NCBI GenBank assembly: GCA_031296075.1
Contig: JARLGK010000061.1
Location: 1 to 64,000 of the forward strand
DNA from: Candidatus Acidiferrales bacterium
Lineage (GTDB): Bacteria; Acidobacteriota; Terriglobia; Acidiferrales; UBA7541
Direction of reading: 5' to 3'
Length of the DNA stretch: 64,000 nt
The position numbers were made by a program, and so were the translations under genes. Below, one piece after another: positions 1 to 8,722 of the stretch; within the stretch, counting starts at the first letter, position 1, and each line of letters starts with the position of its first letter. The notes below the pieces were generated by a model that was given only the letters and a program-made list of their open reading frames with translations, was not told where the DNA came from and did not search any database.

Positions 1-18
1 AAGGGGAAGCTTCCCCTT
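1..18. repeat. 18-bp perfect palindrome
   Basis: The first 18 bases form a perfect inverted repeat (AAGGGGAAG and its complement). Two 25-base-period copies of a GTGTCAGG...CCCGG unit follow at 57-106. No convincing gene is seen in 1-759; open frames there lack ribosome binding sites or recognisable protein features. Confidence 0.6.
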
Positions 19-56
19 CCCTTGCATCCCTTCCCCTCGAAGCACCCGAGAAAAAA

Positions 57-106
57 GTGTCAGGGATGTCCCCGGTCTGAAGTGTCAGGAATCTTCCCGG
101 CTGGAC
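57..106. repeat. short tandem direct repeat, period 25
   Basis: GTGTCAGG(G/A)AT.T..CCCGG occurs at about 57 and again at 82. The two copies are imperfect. Function unknown; it is likely intergenic repeat debris. Confidence 0.5.
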
Positions 107-569
107 AGAACACAGGAACGCCTCGAAAAAGTGTGTCGGGCAGGTGGGGTCGCTGTCGTTTGTTTTCAGGGAGATACGACGATAGATGCCTAGCACCTTG
201 TGTTGATCAACGCGAGGGCGTGATTCGGGAAAAACGCGGGCGGCACTGCCCGGTTCTGCGGTCAACCGCGTATTGCGCGGATCGCTTTTCGGTCCGGCGA
301 CGATCCTAGTTGCCGAGTTGTGGGCTGGCGGCGGTGTGCGGTGAGGAAGGGATTGGGCGGGCATGGGGGGCTCTCTCTCGAGTGGTTTTGGCGCGGGGAT
401 ATAGTGCGGAGGGTGTTGCGGCACAAGTTGCGACAGCTAAGTACATGTGCGAACTCCAGCGGGGCTGAAAAGTGCCCCAACCCATGTTAATCAACTTGCC
501 ATCAGTTGTCAAAAGCGAAAATAGGCAGGTGCATTCGGGACAGACTCTGGAGGTGAGAAAGAACCGGGT

Positions 570-618
570 GCCGAAAAGCCCCACGCTCACAAACCGAGCA
601 TCGGGCACCCGCAAAAGC
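570..618 (+). repeat. 48-bp direct repeat, copy 1
   Basis: The block GCCGAAAAGCCCC...GGGCACCCGCAAAAG is nearly identical to 1759-1806, differing by about one inserted base. The two copies lie in the same orientation and bracket the DUF6152 and DUF1801 genes. Confidence 0.8.
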
Positions 619-759
619 GTGCTCAGCGGTAACGTGAACTGCATCGTCGCGAACGCGCGAAGCTTGGGCCTCCCGCCTCGTCGGCTCTGCGGTAGTATGA
701 ATGACGGTCACAAAACTCTGATGGTAAGCTCCGCCGAGAAGTGGGTGACGGAAAGATAG

Positions 760-1179
760 ATGAAGACGAAACAAGCAATTTTGAGTTTGATGGCGGTGAC
801 GGGAGCCCTGTTCTTTGCGGCTCGTCCGGCCCTCGCCCATCATTCCCGCGCGATGTTCGATGTGGCCAAGAATATTACGTATACGGGCGTCGTAGACGAG
901 TATCAATTCCAGAACCCACACAGCCACATCATCATCACGGTTGGCCCTGAAGCGAAGGACCCCTCCACCGTCGGAACGTGGGATATCGAGGCTTCGAGCA
1001 TCAACATCATGGTCGATCAGGGCTGGAATCGGACGACGTACAAGCCGGGTGACCCAATTACAGTCGTAGCGCACCCCATGAAGAATGGCTCCAAGGGCGC
1101 TTTGCTGTTCTATGCAATTAAGCCAGATGGCACGCGGTTGTATCGCGCCCAACATCGATATGCTTCCGAAGCGGAATAG
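760..1179 (+). CDS. DUF6152 family exported protein
   Basis: A 139-aa protein of unknown function resembling the DUF6152 family, which is frequent in Acidobacteriota and some proteobacteria. It has a signal peptide (residues 1-26, hydrophobic core then ARPALA) directly followed by the family's AHHS motif, and further histidines in the QNPHSHI segment, which could bind a metal. A GGAAAG-type ribosome binding site lies just before the ATG. It is followed by a DUF1801 gene, with which no functional link is evident. The location is inferred to be periplasmic. Family assignment is by remembered similarity; the molecular role is unknown. Confidence 0.75.
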   Translation: MKTKQAILSLMAVTGALFFAARPALAHHSRAMFDVAKNITYTGVVDEYQFQNPHSHIIITVGPEAKDPSTVGTWDIEASSINIMVDQGWNRTTYKPGDPITVVAHPMKNGSKGALLFYAIKPDGTRLYRAQHRYASEAE

Positions 1180-1219
1180 CGTCACTCGCGCTCACCACAT
1201 CATTGAAAAGGACGGACGA

Positions 1220-1642
1220 ATGATGAAAAAGTCGGGCGCGAGCCGAGGCCAGTCGGCATCGAAGCTCATCTCGAAAAGAATCGGCGAACTCGGGGACTGG
1301 CGCGGGGAAACCCTCGGCAGAATGCGCCAGCTCATCAAGGAAGCAGACCCGGACGTCGTCGAGGAGTGGAAGTGGATGGGCACTCCGGTTTGGTCGCACG
1401 ACGGCATCATCTGCACTGGCGAATCCTACAAGAATGTCGTGAAGCTTACCTTCGCCAAGGGCGCGTCTCTGAAGGATCCGGCCCGTCTCTTCAACTCGAG
1501 CCTCGACGGAAACGTACGCCGCGCGATCGACATCCACGAAGGAGAAGACGTTGACGAGTCCGCCTTCAAGGCGCTCGTTCGCCAAGCGGTCGCCCTCAAC
1601 AGTTCTGGCAAGTCGAAACCTTCGAAGAAAACGAAGTCCTAA
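1220..1642 (+). CDS. DUF1801 (YdhG-like) domain protein
   Basis: A 140-aa cytoplasmic protein of the DUF1801/YdhG-like fold, related to the iron-chaperone frataxin-like superfamily. Typical features are the segment [12 protein letters not shown] near residue 47, the [13 protein letters not shown] strand-loop and the [15 protein letters not shown]-terminal helix. The tail is lysine/serine rich (KPSKKTKS), as often seen in these proteins. The frame is open further upstream into the DUF6152 gene, but the ATG at 1220 fits the normal family length and the overlapping extension has no family character. Substrate and role are unknown. Confidence 0.75.
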   Translation: MMKKSGASRGQSASKLISKRIGELGDWRGETLGRMRQLIKEADPDVVEEWKWMGTPVWSHDGIICTGESYKNVVKLTFAKGASLKDPARLFNSSLDGNVRRAIDIHEGEDVDESAFKALVRQAVALNSSGKSKPSKKTKS

Positions 1643-1758
1643 GGGATTCCGCCCCTGAACAGGTCCGACATCGGGTTGGCGGAAGTGTCGTTTCGCCCGA
1701 GCTTACCCAGGTTGAAGAAGGCCTTCGGTATCGCTCATCCAGGTGACAAATGTCCGGG

Positions 1759-1806
1759 GCCGAAAAGCCCCACGCTCACAAACCGAGCATGGGCACCCGC
1801 AAAAGG
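1759..1806 (+). repeat. 48-bp direct repeat, copy 2
   Basis: Second copy of the 570-618 element in the same orientation, in the gap 1643-2009, which otherwise holds nothing recognisable. Confidence 0.8.
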
Positions 1807-2009
1807 GTACGTTCAGGACATGCTGCTACGAATGCAAAGACGCCCGCCTGACACGTTCGACTCCGCACAGCGGAGTCTCAGTGCGAGAAGGCGGCCGCTA
1901 CAAGGGCGAGGCAACGGCTGCCGCGCTAAAGTCCGCGGCGCTACACTTAAATCCTGACCCGGAAGAGCCCTGCACTTCTTGTTCACCCAACCTCGCGTTA
2001 GAATGGGGA

Positions 2010-2768
2010 ATGCGCGTTCGCGTTCTCTTCTTCGGGCAGCTCAAGGACATTACCGGCGTGGCGCAGGAAGACGCCGAGCTTTCCGACGGCGCGCGCGTCG
2101 AAGACCTTTTCGAGCGCTACGGCCGGCGCTTCCCCAGACTCGCCGAATTTCGCGCTTCCATCGCCGCCAGCGTGAATCAGGAATATTCCGGCTGGCGCAC
2201 TCCGCTCGCAACGGGCGATGAAGTCGCATTTCTTCCGCCGGTCAGTGGCGGGCAAGGGGGTGGACAACAGACCGGAGGCCAGCAAGGCGGCCTGCAAACG
2301 GCCGTCGAAGGCGACATTTTTAAGCTGGTGCGCGAGCCGATCCGCCCGCGCGAATTGATCGAATCGCTGAAGGCGCCGGAAGACGGCGCGATGGTCGTGT
2401 TCGACGGCTTCGTGCGCAACAATTTCAAGGGCGGCAAGACGCTGTACCTCGAATACGAGGCCTACGAGCCGATGGCCTACGCCAAGATGCGCGAGATCGG
2501 CGCCGAGATTCGCGCCAAGTTTTCGATTCGCCGTCTCGCGATCGTGCACCGGCTCGGCCGGCTCGAGATCGGCGAGACCAGCGTCTGGATCGCCGTCAGC
2601 TCGGCGCATCGCGGCGCCGCATTCGACGCTTGCCGCTACGCAATCGACACACTCAAGCGCGCCGTGCCCATCTGGAAAAAGGAATATTTCGCCGGCGGCG
2701 CAGTCTGGGCTGAAGGCGAAGTGCCCTCTCAGGAAGCCATTTCCGGCCCGGATGAATCTAGTTCCTAA
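2010..2768 (+). CDS. MoaD-MoaE fusion, molybdopterin synthase
   Basis: Both subunits of molybdopterin synthase, which puts the dithiolene sulfurs into precursor Z in molybdenum cofactor synthesis, are in one 252-aa chain. Residues 1-80 are a MoaD-type beta-grasp domain ending FLPPVSGG, the Gly-Gly that must carry the C-terminal thiocarboxylate. A Gly/Gln-rich linker of about 20 residues follows, then a MoaE domain with VFDGFVRN, the AYEPMA segment and the conserved lysine region PIWKKEYF. A buried Gly-Gly implies cleavage after it, as reported for mycobacterial MoaX. The ATG at 2010 was chosen because it starts the MoaD strand and has GGGGA upstream; the open frame extends into repeat DNA. 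No other moa genes are in the window. Confidence 0.88.
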   Translation: MRVRVLFFGQLKDITGVAQEDAELSDGARVEDLFERYGRRFPRLAEFRASIAASVNQEYSGWRTPLATGDEVAFLPPVSGGQGGGQQTGGQQGGLQTAVEGDIFKLVREPIRPRELIESLKAPEDGAMVVFDGFVRNNFKGGKTLYLEYEAYEPMAYAKMREIGAEIRAKFSIRRLAIVHRLGRLEIGETSVWIAVSSAHRGAAFDACRYAIDTLKRAVPIWKKEYFAGGAVWAEGEVPSQEAISGPDESSS

Positions 2769-3823
2769 TGGCTAAGCGAGGCGCGGAAAAAGGCAGTGAA
2801 GAGTGTCCTCAGGCGCTAACGCGCATTGAGGGCGAGCCGTTCATGTCGGAGCTGAAGCTCCGACCCCCGAAAGGGCGGCCCTTTTCTGCAAACTGTAAAG
2901 CTCGGGCAGCACGATTGGCGCTTCTGGCGGCAATCGCGGCGGGCGCGCTAGCGGTGGGAGCGCTGGGTGCGGGCCAGCAGCGGCGTGGGAACGAAATCCG
3001 CGTGCAGACCGACCTCGTCACCATCCTGGCGAGCGTCACGGACCCAAATGGCAAGCCGATTCCCGATCTTACTAAGGACGCCTTTCAGGTAGCCGAAGAG
3101 GGCGTGCCGCAAACAATCGAGCACTTCGAAGCCGAGACCAACCGGCCGCTCGATTTGGCCCTGATGGTGGACGCGAGCATCAGCACGTTCAAGGATCTGA
3201 GATTCGAGACGGAAGCGGCGGCGCATTTCATCCGGCAGGTCGTGCGTCCCGGCGATACGCTCGGCGTATTCGAATTCACCGAGACGGTGACGCGGCTCGC
3301 CGATTTTTCCGACGACGTGCCACGTCTGCAGACGGCCGTGCGGCAAATCGCGCCCGGAGCGGGCACCTCGATTTACGACGCCATCTTTCTGAGCTCGAAC
3401 GCCCTGAAGCGGAGGCCGGTAGGGCGCCGGCGCGCGATCGTGCTGGTCACCGACGGCGGCGAGACGACCAGCATTTCGAAGTTTGACGAGACGCGGCGCG
3501 CGGCGGTGGCCTCCGGCGCGCTGATTTACACGGTGCTGATCCGCCCGGTGAAGAACGAGAGCGGGCGCAACACAGCCGGCGAGCACGCGCTGATTACCAT
3601 CACGGACAGCACCGGCGGCGATATGTTCATTCTCGACGACAAGAGCCAGCTCGACGACATGTTCGACAGGATCGACCGCGAGTTGCGCACGCAATATCTG
3701 CTGGCATATTATCCGCGCCCCATGCCGCCGCCCGCCAGCGATCGCCACGTGAAACTCGACGTGAAGGGCGACTACACGGTGCGCTACCGGAAGGAATATT
3801 TGACGCCCGCCGCGACTCCGTGA
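2768..3823 (+). CDS. exported VWA-domain protein (acidobacterial type)
   Basis: A 351-aa secreted or periplasmic protein with a von Willebrand A domain of the kind described as VWFA-related acidobacterial (TIGR03436). The MIDAS motif DASIS and the later TDGGET are present, so a divalent cation is probably bound. A hydrophobic stretch at about residues 48-68 acts as signal peptide or anchor. The first ATG overlaps the stop of the MoaD-MoaE gene (TAATG). However the first 40 or so codons are a copy of an intergenic repeat (2800-2896), so either the repeat was captured as coding sequence or translation starts later, for example at TTG 2915. Such proteins often mediate protein contacts; the partner is unknown. 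Confidence 0.85.
   Translation: MAKRGAEKGSEECPQALTRIEGEPFMSELKLRPPKGRPFSANCKARAARLALLAAIAAGALAVGALGAGQQRRGNEIRVQTDLVTILASVTDPNGKPIPDLTKDAFQVAEEGVPQTIEHFEAETNRPLDLALMVDASISTFKDLRFETEAAAHFIRQVVRPGDTLGVFEFTETVTRLADFSDDVPRLQTAVRQIAPGAGTSIYDAIFLSSNALKRRPVGRRRAIVLVTDGGETTSISKFDETRRAAVASGALIYTVLIRPVKNESGRNTAGEHALITITDSTGGDMFILDDKSQLDDMFDRIDRELRTQYLLAYYPRPMPPPASDRHVKLDVKGDYTVRYRKEYLTPAATP
2800..2896 (+). repeat. dispersed repeat family A, copy 1 (inside a gene start)
   Basis: Shares the order GAGTGTCCTCAGGCGCTAA, then TCATGTCGGAGCTGAAGCTCCGACCCCC, then TTTCTGCAAACTGT with an intergenic copy at 27491-27587. The centre, TCGGAGCTGAAGCTCCGA, is a hairpin. Confidence 0.85.
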
Positions 3824-3850
3824 TTGGTCGCGCGGTACGATCACAATCTT

Positions 3851-4642
3851 ATGAGCCAATTCCTGGATGTGGCCATCGAAACAGCGCGCGAAGCAGGAGC
3901 CATCCTGCGCCACGAGTTCGATCGCCCGAAAGAGATTTCCTACAAAGGTGAAGTGGATATCGTCACGGAATCGGACCGCCGCTCCGAGGCGTTGATCGTC
4001 GCGCGGCTCCGAGAACATTTTCCCGATCACGCGATTGTCGCCGAGGAAGGCGGTGGCGGCGGAGTGGGCGCGAAATGTTGCTGGCACGTGGATCCGCTCG
4101 ACGGTACGACAAACTTCGCGCACGCATATCCCTGCTTCGCCGTCTCCATCGGCCTCGCCGAAGAAGGCCAGCCGGTCGCGGGCGTCGTGTTTAACCCGGT
4201 GAGCGACGAGATGTTCACGGCCGCCCGCGGAGAAGGCGCGTATCTGAACGGAAAGCGGATTCACGTCTCGCCCATCGAAACATTGGCCCAGAGCCTGGTG
4301 GCCACCGGTTTCCCCACGCATCAACGCAAGCGAAGCGCGAACATGAATTACTACTGGGAGTTCACGCTGCGCTCGCACGGCGTCCGGCGCGATGGCTCCG
4401 CCGCGCTGGATCTCTGCTCGGTCGCTTGCGGCCGCTTCGACGCCTTCTGGGAGTTCGGCTTGAATTCGTGGGACACGGCCGCGGGAATCCTGCTCGTTCA
4501 GGAAGCCGGTGGGAAGGTCACCGATATGAACGGGGAGCCCTACCGCCTGGGCGGCCCGCAAACGCTCGCCACCAACGGCCGCATTCACGGCGAGATGCAG
4601 GAAGTCGCTGCAATCGCCGGACGCGCTGCGAAGGGTTCCTGA
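3851..4642 (+). CDS. suhB: inositol-1-monophosphatase family phosphatase
   Basis: A 263-aa member of the Mg-dependent inositol monophosphatase family, hydrolysing inositol phosphate or a related sugar phosphate. Metal-site motifs are all present: the acidic EEGGGG segment near residue 64, DPLDGTTNF near residue 84, and the second motif WDTAAGILLVQEAGG near residue 210. The ATG at 3851 gives the standard family length; a TTG nine codons upstream is possible. It is followed 13 bases later by queA in the same direction. The physiological substrate cannot be told from sequence; suhB is used because the family prototype is SuhB. Confidence 0.88.
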   Translation: MSQFLDVAIETAREAGAILRHEFDRPKEISYKGEVDIVTESDRRSEALIVARLREHFPDHAIVAEEGGGGGVGAKCCWHVDPLDGTTNFAHAYPCFAVSIGLAEEGQPVAGVVFNPVSDEMFTAARGEGAYLNGKRIHVSPIETLAQSLVATGFPTHQRKRSANMNYYWEFTLRSHGVRRDGSAALDLCSVACGRFDAFWEFGLNSWDTAAGILLVQEAGGKVTDMNGEPYRLGGPQTLATNGRIHGEMQEVAAIAGRAAKGS

Positions 4643-4655
4643 CAGGCCGCGGCGA

Positions 4656-5747
4656 ATGAATGTAAGCGATTTCGACTACGATCTGCCGCCGGAACAAATC
4701 GCGCAGCGCCCGCTCGACGAGCGCGATGCTTCGCGTCTGCTGCTGCTCGACCGCGCTAGCGGCGCGTGGGATGACCGGACCTTCCGCGAGCTTCCGGAAC
4801 TGCTTCGCGGCGACGAGCTGATCGTTGTCAACAACACGCGCGTTCTGCCCGCGCGCCTTTTCGGCCGGCGAGCAGGAATTCACGCGCAGCCCCCCGGCGA
4901 CAACAATCCCGCTCGAGCCGAGTTTCTCCAGGCTCCTATCGAAGTGCTTCTGGTCCGGCGATTGGACGCGGATACGTGGGAGACGCTGGTCCGCCCCGGC
5001 AGAAAAGTGCCTGTGGGCGAGCGAATTGTTTTCGGTGAGGGTGAACTCCAGGCGCAGGTGGAGGGCCGGGGCGAATATGGATTGCGCGTGCTGCGCTTCA
5101 GCTCGAAGAACGGTTTTGATGAGATTCTCGCTCGGCTCGGCCACATACCCCTGCCACCCTACATCAAGCGTGAAGATGAGCCGCTGGACCGCGAGCGGTA
5201 CCAGACCGTGTTTGCGCGGCAAGGAAGCGCGGTCGCCGCACCCACCGCCGGATTGCATTTCACGCCCGAGATTCTGCGCCGGCTTCGCGACCGTGGAATC
5301 GAAATCGCGGAGCTGACGCTGGACGTGGGGCTCGGCACATTCGAGCCGGTTCGTACCGAGCGTCTGGAAGACCACAAGATTCACACCGAGGCTTACGAGA
5401 TTCCGGAAACAACCGTGGCCGCGCTCGAGCGGGCGCGACGCGCGAGCCGCCCCGTGCTGGCTGTGGGGACCACGGTCGTCAGGGCGCTGGAAGATGCGGC
5501 GGAGAAGAACGCCGGGCGCGCGGAGCTCCTCGCACCCGGAAAGGCGGAAGCGGAAATATTTCTTTACCCCGGCAAGCCTTTCCGCATCGTAAATCAATTG
5601 CTGACGAATTTTCATTTGCCGCAATCGAGTTTGCTGGCGCTGGTGGGAGCATTTGCTGGACGCGACCACGTCCTCGGCGCCTACCGCCATGCCGTCGAAT
5701 CCGGCTACCGGTTCTACAGCTATGGCGACGCCATGCTAATTCGCTGA
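4656..5747 (+). CDS. queA: S-adenosylmethionine:tRNA ribosyltransferase-isomerase
   Basis: QueA transfers the ribosyl part of S-adenosylmethionine to preQ1 in tRNA to make epoxyqueuosine. The 363-aa length is normal. Recognisable segments are the N-terminal DYDLPPEQIAQRP, VVNNTRVLPARL, TAGLHFTPE, the VGTTVVRALE helix and the C-terminal FNFHLP-type and YSYGDAML segments. Start ATG at 4656 is 13 bases after the phosphatase stop, suggesting co-transcription. No other queuosine genes are visible here. Confidence 0.97.
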   Translation: MNVSDFDYDLPPEQIAQRPLDERDASRLLLLDRASGAWDDRTFRELPELLRGDELIVVNNTRVLPARLFGRRAGIHAQPPGDNNPARAEFLQAPIEVLLVRRLDADTWETLVRPGRKVPVGERIVFGEGELQAQVEGRGEYGLRVLRFSSKNGFDEILARLGHIPLPPYIKREDEPLDRERYQTVFARQGSAVAAPTAGLHFTPEILRRLRDRGIEIAELTLDVGLGTFEPVRTERLEDHKIHTEAYEIPETTVAALERARRASRPVLAVGTTVVRALEDAAEKNAGRAELLAPGKAEAEIFLYPGKPFRIVNQLLTNFHLPQSSLLALVGAFAGRDHVLGAYRHAVESGYRFYSYGDAMLIR

Positions 5748-5840
5748 CGGACCGGAAATATCCGCTCGCGGCCTGCGCTCGTGGTGCAAGCGAGCGCATG
5801 TTCGTCTATTATGGTCGTCTTGCCGGGGGGGAGCGTTGGC

Positions 5841-6584
5841 GTGCGGTATCTGATCCTAAGCGACATTCATGCAAATCTGACGGCGTTTGAAACAGCTCTG
5901 GACGCCGCGCGCGGGAAATGGGACAAGGCCGTCTGCCTCGGTGATCTGGTGGGTTACGGTCCGGATCCCAACGAAGTGATCGATCGCGTGCGCGCGCTCG
6001 ATGCCCTGACGATCCGCGGCAACCACGACAAAGCCGTCAGCGGCCTGACAAACCCCGAGGAATTCAATCCGGCGGCGCACGCTGCCGTGCTCTGGACGCG
6101 CGAACACCTTCAAATCGGAAATCTCGCATACCTGGAAAAGCTTCCGAAAGGGCCCATTCAGGCCGGCGGGTTTTCCATGGTTCACGGCGCCGTTCACGAT
6201 GAGGACGAATATGTTTTCGGGCCGGAGGAGGCGGCCGACGGCTTGCTGGACGCTCCCACGCCGGTCGTGTTCTTCGGCCACACCCACATCCAGGGCGCCT
6301 TCACGCTCCATGGCCACGATGTGGGATCGCTGCACACCAAGCCCCTGTTGCCGAATCAGTCCTCCACTTTAAATCTCGCGCCGAACACTTCCTACCTGCT
6401 GAATCCGGGTTCGATCGGCCAGCCGCGCGACGGCGACACGCGCGCGGCATTTGCCATTGCCGACCTCGAGAATCAGTCCGTGGAGTTCTGGCGCGTGCCG
6501 TATGATGTGCAGGACGTGCAGCAGCGCATGATGCAGGCCGGGCTTCCCGAGCCGCTGATTCTGCGCCTTTCTTTCGGCCGCTGA
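5841..6584 (+). CDS. metallophosphoesterase (YfcE/diadenosine-tetraphosphatase-like)
   Basis: A 247-aa calcineurin-like phosphoesterase. It carries the whole metal-binding series: LSDIHAN, GDLVGYGPDP, RGNHD, VHGAV and FGHTHIQ, ending with the family's NPGSIGQPRDG. Such enzymes cleave phosphomonoesters or phosphodiesters with two metal ions in the cytoplasm; substrate unknown. The frame opens earlier, but GTG at 5841 begins exactly at the first strand and has a strong GGGGGGAG ribosome binding site, so it was preferred. It is followed after 8 bases by a small membrane-protein gene. Confidence 0.9.
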   Translation: MRYLILSDIHANLTAFETALDAARGKWDKAVCLGDLVGYGPDPNEVIDRVRALDALTIRGNHDKAVSGLTNPEEFNPAAHAAVLWTREHLQIGNLAYLEKLPKGPIQAGGFSMVHGAVHDEDEYVFGPEEAADGLLDAPTPVVFFGHTHIQGAFTLHGHDVGSLHTKPLLPNQSSTLNLAPNTSYLLNPGSIGQPRDGDTRAAFAIADLENQSVEFWRVPYDVQDVQQRMMQAGLPEPLILRLSFGR

Positions 6585-6592
6585 GGAAAATC

Positions 6593-7087
6593 GTGGAACC
6601 AGACGAGACTGCAAACCGCGAAGAGAAAAGAGGATTCCCGGCTGCGTTCGCGGCAGGCGCGGTGGTGATCCTGGTTCTCGCCGCAGGCGTGGTGCTCCTG
6701 TCGCATTTCATTTCGCCGCGGCAGCAGGCGGTTGACGCGCCGCTGCCCTTCGGAGCCGCCGAGCAGGCCTACGCGCCGCAGATTCATTTTCAGGACCTCC
6801 GTCTTTCGCAATCGGACAATCTGATGAATCAGCACTTCACGTATGTCGCGGGAATCGTTTCCAACAATGGCCCGCGCCCCGTGGCCGCGATGGAAGTGCT
6901 CATCGAATTTCACGATCCGTTCAAGCAGGTGATCTTGAAAGACACGCTGCGGCCAATCCACCGCAGCGACGCCCCGCTGAGGGTCGGCGAGCAGCGCGAA
7001 TTCAACCTGGCGATCGACCAGGGGCTTCCCTCGACGTGGGATCAGCAGTATCCTTCTATTCGCGTCACCGGGCTGGTCCTGGAATAG
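6593..7087 (+). CDS. single-pass membrane protein of unknown function
   Basis: A 164-aa protein with a short charged N-terminus, one membrane helix at about residues 17-40 and an extracytoplasmic domain of beta character (segments such as FTYVAGIVSNNGPRPV and MEVLIEFHDP) resembling FxLYD/DUF2393-like domains that have an immunoglobulin-type fold. That resemblance is weak. Start GTG at 6593 is preceded by GAGGA at a good distance. It follows the phosphoesterase by 8 bases and precedes the 498-aa gene by about 50, so a shared transcript is likely. Confidence 0.7.
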   Translation: MEPDETANREEKRGFPAAFAAGAVVILVLAAGVVLLSHFISPRQQAVDAPLPFGAAEQAYAPQIHFQDLRLSQSDNLMNQHFTYVAGIVSNNGPRPVAAMEVLIEFHDPFKQVILKDTLRPIHRSDAPLRVGEQREFNLAIDQGLPSTWDQQYPSIRVTGLVLE

Positions 7088-7138
7088 CCGCTGGAATAGC
7101 CGGGCCGCAACTGTCTCTAAACGAGTGGTGTTTTGTAT

Positions 7139-8635
7139 ATGAACGATTGGGCCGAGCTCGACCGCGCTCTGGTCGCCATGGCGGCATCCGGCAGCACCGA
7201 AGTCCGCGAGGACGGCGAATGGCTCGCGGAACTTGCCGCGCTGCGTTGCGAACTCCATCGCGACGGCAAGAATCCCCTCGTACACCTGTGGTCCGCTGAA
7301 AGCAATCTGACCCGGCGGATCTTGCGCGTCCGAGAACAATCCCAGGATCGCATCGTTCTGGAGGTCCGCCGATTCGGCCGCGCGAAGCCGGGCCGTCTCG
7401 AGTTCCTGCGCACGGATTCGCCGCGCGCCGCGGGACGGGTCACGCGCGAGCAGTTTCGCGCGCGCCTGCGCCGCGTCCTCGCCGAGCATTTCCCCGACGC
7501 GACCATCGATTCGCTGACCGCCGCGCCCGATCTCGAACACTCGTTCTCCGGCGTATACGTCCGCGGACGCATGCACGAAGGGCCGCGCGAATGGGCGGCG
7601 ATCGCGATTGCGCCCGGCGAAGGCGCCGCAGCGATCGAAGGAATTCTCACGTTCGGAATCTTGTGGCTTGATATGACGCGCCAGCGTGCCACGAGCCGCG
7701 CCGTCGAGGGGTTACGTGTATTCGTTCCCGAAGGCGCCAGCCGATCGATCCGAGAGCGCGCCTTCGCGCTCTCTTCGGCCGCGCGCGTGGAAGTTTTCGA
7801 ATTCCGCGAAGAGGACGGCCGCATGCAGAAAATCGACGCCGCTGATGCGGGTAACACCGAAAGCTGGCTCACTCCTTGTCGCGAGGTTGAATCCACGCTC
7901 GCGGCGGCCCGCGAAGCCATTGGACGAATCCACGCACTCGCCCTGCACACGCCGCCCGCAGGTGACGACATCGGCCTCCACCTCGTGCCGGGGACAACCG
8001 AAGTCGCCATCTGTTTTCGCGGCCTGGAATTTGCTCGCTGGTCGCGCGAAGGCATGTTATTTGGTCTCGGTGATTCGCGCGAACACCTCACCGAGGCGAC
8101 CGAGCCTGCGCTCGACCGGTTGATGCGCCGGCTCGATCTCCATCGCAGCTCGCTCGCCACTGAAACAACTCATCCGCTCTATCGCGCGGCTCCGGAGCGA
8201 TGGATCGAAACCCTCGTGCTCCAGGATCCGACGCGCCTCGACGCGCAGCTCGATCCCGGCTATCTCTATTCGCAGCTACCTGCTCTTACTGCGGGCGATC
8301 GCGGAGTTCTCGATCTGCTCGGCGTCACACGGCGAGGGCGGCTCGTGGTGATCGAGTTGAAAGCTTCCGAAGACATGCAACTGCCGATTCAGGCCGTGGA
8401 CTACTGGCTGCGCGTCCGGCGGCACCAGCGCGATGGAGATTTCGAGCGCTACGGATATTTCGCCGGAAAGCAACTCGATCCGAAACCGCCACTCGTCTGG
8501 CTTGCGGCTCCGGCTTTGCGTTTTCATCCGACGACGGAAACTGTGCTGAAGTACCTCTCACCCGAAATTCACGTCACGCGCATCGGCCTCAGCGAAATTT
8601 GGCGCCGCGGCTTGAAAGTGATGTTCCGCCAATAG
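7139..8635 (+). CDS. unknown 498-aa protein with possible PD-(D/E)XK nuclease-like C-terminus
   Basis: I do not recognise the N-terminal 370 residues. Near residues 400-430 the segment VLDLLGVTRRGRLVVIELKA has the layout of a PD-(D/E)XK nuclease core (Asp, beta hairpin, then E-x-K), followed by a helix DMQLPIQAVDYWLRV, as in NucS-like or restriction-type nucleases. The rest is Arg/Ala-rich and soluble, with no membrane helix. The ATG at 7139 was preferred to the TTG two codons upstream. A diverged copy of its last 33 codons lies downstream at 9764-9863, which suggests an old tandem duplication. Nuclease activity is inference from one motif only. Confidence 0.7.
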   Translation: MNDWAELDRALVAMAASGSTEVREDGEWLAELAALRCELHRDGKNPLVHLWSAESNLTRRILRVREQSQDRIVLEVRRFGRAKPGRLEFLRTDSPRAAGRVTREQFRARLRRVLAEHFPDATIDSLTAAPDLEHSFSGVYVRGRMHEGPREWAAIAIAPGEGAAAIEGILTFGILWLDMTRQRATSRAVEGLRVFVPEGASRSIRERAFALSSAARVEVFEFREEDGRMQKIDAADAGNTESWLTPCREVESTLAAAREAIGRIHALALHTPPAGDDIGLHLVPGTTEVAICFRGLEFARWSREGMLFGLGDSREHLTEATEPALDRLMRRLDLHRSSLATETTHPLYRAAPERWIETLVLQDPTRLDAQLDPGYLYSQLPALTAGDRGVLDLLGVTRRGRLVVIELKASEDMQLPIQAVDYWLRVRRHQRDGDFERYGYFAGKQLDPKPPLVWLAAPALRFHPTTETVLKYLSPEIHVTRIGLSEIWRRGLKVMFRQ

Positions 8636-8722
8636 TGTGACCAAGTAACGTGTCCAGCAATTCGACTTACCAGGGGTTAGGCACGGGTGTGCTATAAAAC
8701 CGGAGCGTCTAAGGGGTGTGAG

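Noticed and set aside
2948-4588. A 546-codon open frame on the minus strand
   Set aside because: It is antisense to the VWA and inositol monophosphatase genes, which have clear motifs; composition is Arg/Ala/Val-rich as expected from a shadow of high-GC coding DNA, with no domain.
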